From: Sistotremastrum niveocremeum HHB9708
Lineage: Eukaryota; Basidiomycota; Agaricomycetes; Sistotremastrales; Sistotremastraceae
DNA length: 64,000 nt
Direction: 5' to 3'
Assembly: GCA_001630475.1 (NCBI GenBank)
Contig: KV419416.1
Location: 196,477 to 260,476, forward strand
Below, piece by piece: positions 57,780-64,000 of the stretch; within the stretch, counting starts at the first letter, position 1; every line of letters starts with the position of its first letter. A model generated the notes under the pieces. It saw only the letters and a program-made list of their open reading frames with translations. It made no database searches and had not been told where the DNA came from. Both the position numbers and the translations under genes were made by a program.

Positions 57780-60720
57780 TCATCCCATCCCCTTGTTTCT
57801 TCACGTCTGGCCGCAGACATTCATCGCCTCTGCGAAGCGGCTGCTCGCCCCCCATCCTACCCCACGCCGCATCGCTCATCCCTCCTGCACCGCCGCCACT
57901 CGCAAAAACCCATGTCGGGTACATATATCCGACGTCGTTCATTCTATCGCTCTAATTGCTCGTGCTCTTCCTCATTGTCCGCTATCTTGTCTCATCATAT
58001 CTTTGGTTTGTTGTCTTCTATACATCATTGTGTCTATTCCTCCATCTATGCCCACCACCTATGGCGCATCCCCGCCCCACACTCCATTCATCCCGACCAT
58101 CTTCATTCTCTACCCCTACCTGTCTGTACAACCTTCCTCATTTCATTTCATATCCCCATCTTTTCGGTGATATTCGGAGGTGATATATGGAATTCCGGGC
58201 TTTGGCTTTCTTTCTCTTTTTTGGATCCGTGATATAGCTGGAATGGTGTACTGGAGGACTTTTTGGTATTATCTCACTATTAGAAAAGCTTGTTGTTCTT
58301 AGGTCTAGATAATCAAAGGAAATAAAATTTAAACCCAAAACTGCTATGGAGTCGGGAGCAATTTGTTTATTGCGAGGAAATTGCGATCATATTCCGTGGC
58401 CGGCCGGTTTCAAATTTCGAGAGCCCGCCGCGAAAACGCATGACCCATCGCCGGCAGAGGTTAACGGCATATCTCACGGACTACCAGATACCTCCGACTG
58501 AAGATCTGGATCGGGCTCCTCAGATCCTCAAACAAGATGTTATCTATCATATCTTCATTCGCCTCCGCTCCCAAACGAAACTCAACACAGACATTTGACA
58601 TCCTCTTGTGCTCGAACTTGTTTCAGAATTCACTGGGTGATGACGTTACACCATGTCAATGTCAGTCGTATACATCGATCGATGACCGGAAATGGGAGAG
58701 TCGTTCCCACTGATCACACTACTCATGTTACCTTATCTAGCTGATGATAAAGTTTTAGGTGCATTGATATCGTCACTCAAAGCCTCCCAATCAGCGCACC
58801 CCTCTCAACCATTCAACGAACTTGAGTCGGCCGAACTTTGGTTAATCCGTTCAGCCATGTCTTGCAATCAGACTCGAACAGGAACTTGGCACTGAGATTG
58901 CATCCTTCGACAGGATAGGTTGTCAGCGTTTGCGTGTGAGGCACAGCATCCCTGACGACCTGTCTCTGGAGACAGATTACTGCTGATTGACTATATGAAC
59001 GCTTCTGACGCGGTATCGGTGCCTCAGGCTGCTCCGGGTCTCAGGACGCTAGGATCCCAGGGAGGCTGCTATAGCGCTATCTACAACCAGTCTCAAGCTC
59101 AGGCCTTAGAGTTCATCACCCGTCTTGATCGGATGATCAGCCACGCCCAACCGATGGGGAACTACTAGTAGAGGGAGGATGTCGTCGACTATTGAAGCCT
59201 TCGGTATCTCCATTTTCCAAATATGCCGTCGCGTAGAGCTCGACATTGCTCCCGACCACTGTTTCTCCGCGGTCATAGCACAGAACACCCTTTGAATCCT
59301 GTGGTTCATTGAAATTCTCAATTACCGTCGTCTCACTGCTGATGACGACTTGATGAAACTGTTGAAATTTCCTCACGCTCAGTACTTTGAATGTGGCTCG
59401 GTATCCTAAATAAGCTCCCTTTACCCCGCATCGGGAGTGGCTACTCGATGATCTCAAGCTGATCTATTGGTCATGGGAAATGCTGGATTCTTCTTGTATG
59501 AGGGAAAGACCTTCCGCGATTCATTTATATTCATTATCGAGTCCAAATATTAATCTCCGTCTCGACGACATCATTGGCTTATGATTGCTTTCAGCCGGTC
59601 TTGAATGCCTGGGTGCTCGTTTTGAAGTCTCCCATCCTTCTCGACAGGTTTCACTCGAGACGAATTATCGCAGATGGTCCCTCCCTCATATCATGCTCGA
59701 GTTCATTGACCGATATACACCTCCAGTACCTTTTACAGGACCCCCCAACCCCCCAACCCCCCAACCCCCCAAAACTTGGCCTGAAACTTCCGGCGAATCT
59801 AGGAGAGGATGATGCAAAGATCGCACCCTCGATCACTACCAGTACCTTCCGCGCGAAGAAAAAAAAATCTCGGAAAACCTTGGCTATTGCGCAACCATGA
59901 ATCCAAGGACCAACTTCACCTTCGACTGATTTCCGCGCATCTTAATTCTGTCGGCTACATCGAAGTTCGTGGAACCCCGGTTGTGCCCTCTGCCGGTGCA
60001 GAGACCGTCGACCCTTTCGCCAGCAATAAACGCGATAATATCCGTCATCTTCTAGCCGCCTCCTTCATCAGAACTTTCTTACCGTGCCTGGAAAACCTGA
60101 AGAGGGTCCTATAGAGGCCCCGGATTGTCAGACGTTAGGGTATCTAGGGTATCACGAAGCGAGCAATTTCAAATCGTGCGGCTTCTTCGTCTCTTTGATC
60201 TCGAAATGGCAAGTTTACCTTTTTAGGCTCGACGGACACCTACCCCGCACTTGGCCAGTCCAGGTTCCTGTTCCTTTTACGAAAGCCTTCTGTTACGTGG
60301 AAACCTGCGCTTTGATGAGACCTTGAGAGTCTGTGCGAATTTCCGAGCATACAATAGTACAGTATTACATGTATAAAGAGCTACAGCCTGCAGCACAGCG
60401 TTAGCCGTGAATAAAGTTTACTGCAAACGTTGTCGCTCTGCATCAGCAGAGTGATCGCAAACTCCGAAATACTCGTCGCAGTAACCATAGAGTACCTCGA
60501 AATGAGTTCAAATGACAAAGATTGCTATGAGGGGCAGTTCGAGGAGTAGCTCACACACAAGCTAGTCTGTCATGCAATCTCAGCACCGTTATCAACTTCT
60601 TGAATCGTACTGGATGCCGCTCAATACTGTAGACCACTGACTCGATCAAAAACGATATCGTCAGTGTCCGGCCTTCAGTAATAAGAAGCAAGGCATAAGA
60701 GAATCAAAAGAGTCAAAAAG
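57780..60720. other. Long intergenic region with fragments and an octanucleotide repeat
   Basis: The first 500 bases are the 3' flank of the membrane protein gene. A minus-strand frame at 59457-59137 (VRKFQQFHQVVISSETTVIE) looks partly coding but lacks a gene context. On the plus strand from about 59560 to 60330 pieces such as RRWSLPHIMLEFIDRYTPPV, KLPANLGEDDAKIAPSITTS, SVGYIEVRGTPVVPSAGAET and FKSCGFFVSLISKWQVYLFR lie in different frames. They surround four copies of CCCCCCAA. This may be a frameshifted or decayed gene. Confidence 0.35.
59741..59772. repeat. Tandem octanucleotide (CCCCCCAA) x4
   Basis: Four exact copies of CCCCCCAA followed by AACTTGG. The unit length of eight is not a multiple of three, so any change in copy number shifts an overlapping reading frame. 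Confidence 0.9.
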
Positions 60721-60822
60721 TGGCCCGTACGGGGGTCGAACCCGCGACCTTGGCGTACCGGAAGAAGTCAGGGACTTGCTCGGATATTAGCACCACGCTC
60801 TAACCAACTGAGCTAACCGGCC
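60721..60822 (-). tRNA. tRNA-Ile (anticodon AAU) with intron
   Basis: Read on the minus strand the gene begins GGCCGGTTAGCTCAGTTGG and ends CGGGTTCGACCCCCGTACGG followed by GCCA at 60721. The D-arm A box (TTAGCTCAGTTGG) and T-arm B box (GGGTTCGACCC) are canonical. The anticodon loop is CTAATAA with the stem TGGTG/CGCCA. It is interrupted one base after the anticodon by a 28-base intron (TCCGAGCAAGTCCCTGACTT and 8 more), the standard position 37/38. The mature sequence closely matches eukaryotic tRNA-Ile(AAU), including the well-known non-paired G5/G68 in the acceptor stem. Confidence 0.96.
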
Positions 60823-61100
60823 ATGTGTGTCTTACTTTACTTGCGGTATAAGACCTCACCCTTCAGGTTCGATGTGGATTCTATGACAGTGCCATCGTTG
60901 TCAAGTGAACCTCGATGGCAACCAAAAACAGATTCAGTATCTTCTTATTCTTTGTCAAAGCGATAACTATTATACATGATCAAGTATGCGTATGCGTATA
61001 AAACGTTACAGAGAAGAGGTCAGTCGAGGAGAAAAATGAGCGATTGAGGTAGTAGACTCGTTCAGAAGCATGAAAACTCGGCGTCGTCGGACACGCGCTC

Positions 61101-63271
61101 TCAAGTAGTTTCTTCAGTCCAAAAGCCAGGTATAACCTTCAAGACATTATGGAAATACCACCAACCGGGCGCGATCTCTCGATCTGCACTGGTGTCGTAA
61201 ACGTACCCAATCTCATCTGAGTCGCTCGCGTTAGCTGAAGGGTTCTTCTTCTTCTTTCGCTTCTTCTTCTTCTCGCCAGAATTTGTGGAGCTCATATTAT
61301 TCTGACCCTGTCCTTCTTGATCATCGTTGGGGCCGTTGAGATCCACCATCTCTGCATCTGCATCTGCCTGTGCTTCCTTCTCGGTAGGCCCTGCCTCTCG
61401 GGTCGAATCGGGAGCGGTTTCTTCGTACCCGGGTTTAGGGATGAGTTGGACGTATATAGCACCGATGAGCATTCCTTTCACGAAGACCTTGAGGATTCGA
61501 GGATCGACCAACACTCGAATTTTCTTCTCGCGACAATCTGTGTCACCTTCGGAGGCCTGTCCGTTCGCGTCGAAAATTTGCGGTTTGGGTTCGATACTGG
61601 ACTTAGAGGCCCATTCTGTCCAAGGGCCCAACACGACGATTGCGAGTCCCTCGATGCCTTTACCGAAAGTGGGTGAAACGTCTTTGGGGCCATAAACTTC
61701 CAGGATACGGCGAACGTTGTTGTCTTCGATACACCCGACTCGATGGGAGTAGATGAGAGGAGGATCGACGATAGGACCAAAGAAAGAGAAGAGAGTGTGG
61801 ACCGTCTCGGGAATATCCCATGTATTGACTTGTTTCTCTTCGGGCTCAGCGTCAAATGCAGTCGTGCCCCAAGCACTTTCCCCAGCCGTAGTGCCCCACG
61901 CGCTGGACTCGCCCCAACCGCCAGTTTCGAGAGCCGTAGATGATTGAGTAGTTGGTTCCCTCTCTTTGGAAGGATCGATGGTTTCCATGTTCAAGTTCTT
62001 GACTTCCTTCTCCCATTCCTTCTCTTCCTTTTGGGATCCATCGAGATCATCTTTGGCGTAGGGAGCATAGGGATTTCCAGCAACTTTCATGACGGCGTCT
62101 TTCCAACTTGGTATTCCCTGACAAGCCCTTGCGACTGAATCGATGAGGGCGCATGAGATATCGGATGTCGCAGGTAGTTCTATCATGGCACGGTCAATCA
62201 GAGAGATTGAGGCTTGGAAAGCCGCGGTATGCGTAGGTGAAGGAAAGACTTTGGATCGAATGAGATAAGAGATGAAAAACTTGGTGAGATGAGGGCCGTT
62301 CACGAGCTGTCGTGGATTCCTGATATGAAGTTTATTCTTCTGCAGAACGAAAATGAGTAAGCATGAGGATAACTGACCAGAAAAGACCTCTTTCATAGTA
62401 ATGGGAGGAAAGAAAGACTCTCATCGAAGTCAAGGGATCGGCAAGGAAAGCCGCCATCCTTTTCTCTCGTGCTCCTTCGTCTCCAGCGCGCATCTCGGAA
62501 TCGGCTTGAATCCCGTCTACGACAGCGCCATAGTCTTCTTGAGCAGTGCCAGGGGCCATTGGGGCAATAGCGGGGTCATCTCCAAAATCACTATCATCGT
62601 CATCTTCCTCTGCCTGGGCAGCCATATTGTCAGCGTGAAATTGACGCTTTTTCTTGCTCATGGGTCCTTGAGTTGCACGCCCTAGAAGGCCCACGAAAAG
62701 ACGGAACTGTATTCACAAGTCAATACTTGTAACGAGTTAAATAATGACGAGGGCGTACGTTGTCGTACAACGACTGCAATTCGGGCGTGAACTTGCGGTT
62801 CTGTTGAGAGAACTCGAGGCCCGCATTCTCAAATCGTTCGAAGTCGGAGGCAAGTCTTGAATACAATCAGCCTTTCCTCTGGGATGCAGAAATTGAAAGT
62901 TGATCTTACTCAGACATTGGGCTAGCCTTCCTCAGATCCTCACCCTCAGCCCATTCTTCCCACCACGTCAGCCTCTTTACAGGTTCGCCTGGCTTTGCCT
63001 TAGTTTTCGCCTTTTTCTTCTTTCCCCCGCTGGATTCTTCGATCTTATGTTTGATAGCGAATCTGATGGTGGGTACTCCTTCGCCGTCCAATTCGCTTTC
63101 GCCCTCTTTCCATCCTTCCATTGGCATCTGGATACCACGAGGTTTGAAGTCTTTGAAAGATATCAAAGCAGGATTGAGATCTGGAGGTGGCTGAGGCAAT
63201 GGGTCGAAGATGAAGACTAGATTGCCTTTGTCGTCCAACACCTGCTCGACGGGGGGTTTGGAGAGAGGCAT
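61101..63271 (-). CDS. ARB1: Arb1-like subunit of the Argonaute siRNA chaperone complex
   Basis: Homologue of Arb1, which in fission yeast pairs with Arb2 and Ago1 in the ARC complex. There it holds duplex siRNA, inhibits slicing and is needed for heterochromatin. Start at 63271 (MPLSKPPVEQVLDDKGNLVF). A basic stretch (SGGKKKKAKTKAKPGE) precedes VKRLTWWEEWAEGEDLRKAS. After an intron comes DFERFENAGLEFSQQNRKFT and PELQSLYDN. The Arb1 core follows: LADPLTSMRVFLSSHYYERG, LVNGPHLTKFFISYLIRSKV, ELPATSDISCALIDSVARAC and WGESSAWGTTAGESAWGTT (Trp-rich, as in basidiomycete homologues). Then come TWDIPETVHTLFSFFGPIV, KKIRVLVDPRILKVFVKGML and PGWWYFHNVLKVIPGFWTEE. Three or four introns, the last at about 62340-62392. 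The C-terminal KKKKRKKKK could localise it to the nucleus. Assignment rests on remembered family patterns. Confidence 0.82.
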
Positions 63272-64000
63272 CGTGGATCCGAGGAATTAGTACCTGAGTA
63301 AAAAGCGGGCTCCAGCGACTGTCACGGTTTTTTTAGTACGTAACGCAGAAGGCGTTCGACTTCAATTCAATCCGCGGCCGTAGTCCGTGTTCGAGGAAAA
63401 CGACGGAGATTACGACGATTCCACCCCAATTTATTGAGATCTGAGATGATCAAAATTCTAGCGTTGATATTCCATTGTAAACGACACAAGATTTATCACT
63501 ATCGAAGCTGTGGCTTACCTGCTTGGTCGTGATACAGGAAACAGGAAGCTGAGCGCGGTTGAGCGCGACCGGCGCTTGATTTGTATCCGCGAGTCATTGG
63601 CTGGCATACCAGTACTACGAAGCGATATAGTGTGTATAGACTTCCAAGCAAGTACACAACAAGAGTCCCAGCTCCTTAAGCACAGTTGTGTATACGCCCC
63701 TTTACAATACTACAAGTTCCAAAACGAACGACAAGGATCATCGCAATCTGTGTCTGATGTGAGCTACAGCACTGATCGCAACTTCTCTCTCCTTCTTCTC
63801 GCTCTCCCATCTCTCCACTGTTTCCTGCTGCGTGACGAGACCGAGCTCAAGCCATGAATGAAGCAGAGTCAATTTTCGCCGATATGGTTGGGGACAAGTC
63901 TCATGTTCGGAATGAGATCCACCAGCCAGCGAAAATGCGTCATCGACCTTGACGATCGTTGCTATGAGCAGGTCGGGTCACTGGGGTCAGCTTAGGAGCA
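63272..64000. other. Window end, no gene resolved
   Basis: Upstream of Arb1. A 115-codon plus-strand frame at 63510-63857 has no motif. Pyrimidine-rich sequence at about 63781-63825 followed by an ATG at 63857 (ATGAATGAAGCAGAGTC) could open a gene that continues past the window, but too little is visible. Confidence 0.35.

Overview
The window reads as nuclear DNA of a basidiomycete fungus, most likely an agaricomycete. Genes are dense and on both strands. Almost every one is split by several introns of about 45-60 bases with GT...AG ends. The content is typical of mushroom-forming fungi: small secreted proteins, an F-box-like protein, a BTB protein of agaricomycete type, a seven-helix orphan membrane protein and an Arb1 subunit. 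I found no virus-like or LTR element, no CRISPR array and no bacterial-type operon. The species cannot be named from sequence alone.

Layout. 1-1184: the 3' part of an aldo/keto reductase. 1715-2329: a non-autonomous hAT transposon with a perfect 8-base target duplication. 3035-3582 (-): a secreted RlpA-like protein. 5364-15257 (+): a head-to-tail run of Bzz1 (F-BAR/C1/SH3), Caf1 deadenylase, mitoribosomal mS41, 14-3-3 and an HKD phospholipase D-like protein. 15454-18201 (-): an NAPE-PLD-like metallohydrolase and Rrp7. 18686-19570 (+): a secreted protein. 22566-28434 (+): a Nam8/Csx1-type RNA-binding protein and a membrane-anchored ubiquitin protease. 28625-29059 (-): a hidden 81-residue protein made from four exons. 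30982-33190 (+): P5C dehydrogenase. 34242-35434 (+): an orphan nuclear protein. 36008-37305 (-): an F-box-like protein. 39285-39604 (+): another small secreted protein. 42057-43387 (-): a BTB protein. 46425-47715 (+): an HMG-box protein. 48765-52511 (-): a pseudokinase joined to KH-like repeats. 52781-55154 (+): the helicase Dbp8. 56387-57779 (+): a membrane protein. 60721-60822 (-): an intron-containing tRNA-Ile. 61101-63271 (-): Arb1.

The genes do not form one pathway, but some themes recur. Rrp7 and Dbp8 act in 40S ribosome assembly and mS41 in mitochondrial ribosomes. Caf1, the Nam8/Csx1 protein, Arb1 and perhaps the pseudokinase-KH protein act on RNA. The HKD and NAPE-type phospholipase D-like genes lie tail to tail, 196 bases apart.

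The observations most worth checking are the pseudokinase-KH protein, two GC-AG introns whose use is forced by the reading frame, the fresh hAT element, the HMG box with odd spacing, the hidden 81-residue gene, and several long gaps holding fragments that may be decayed or unresolved genes.
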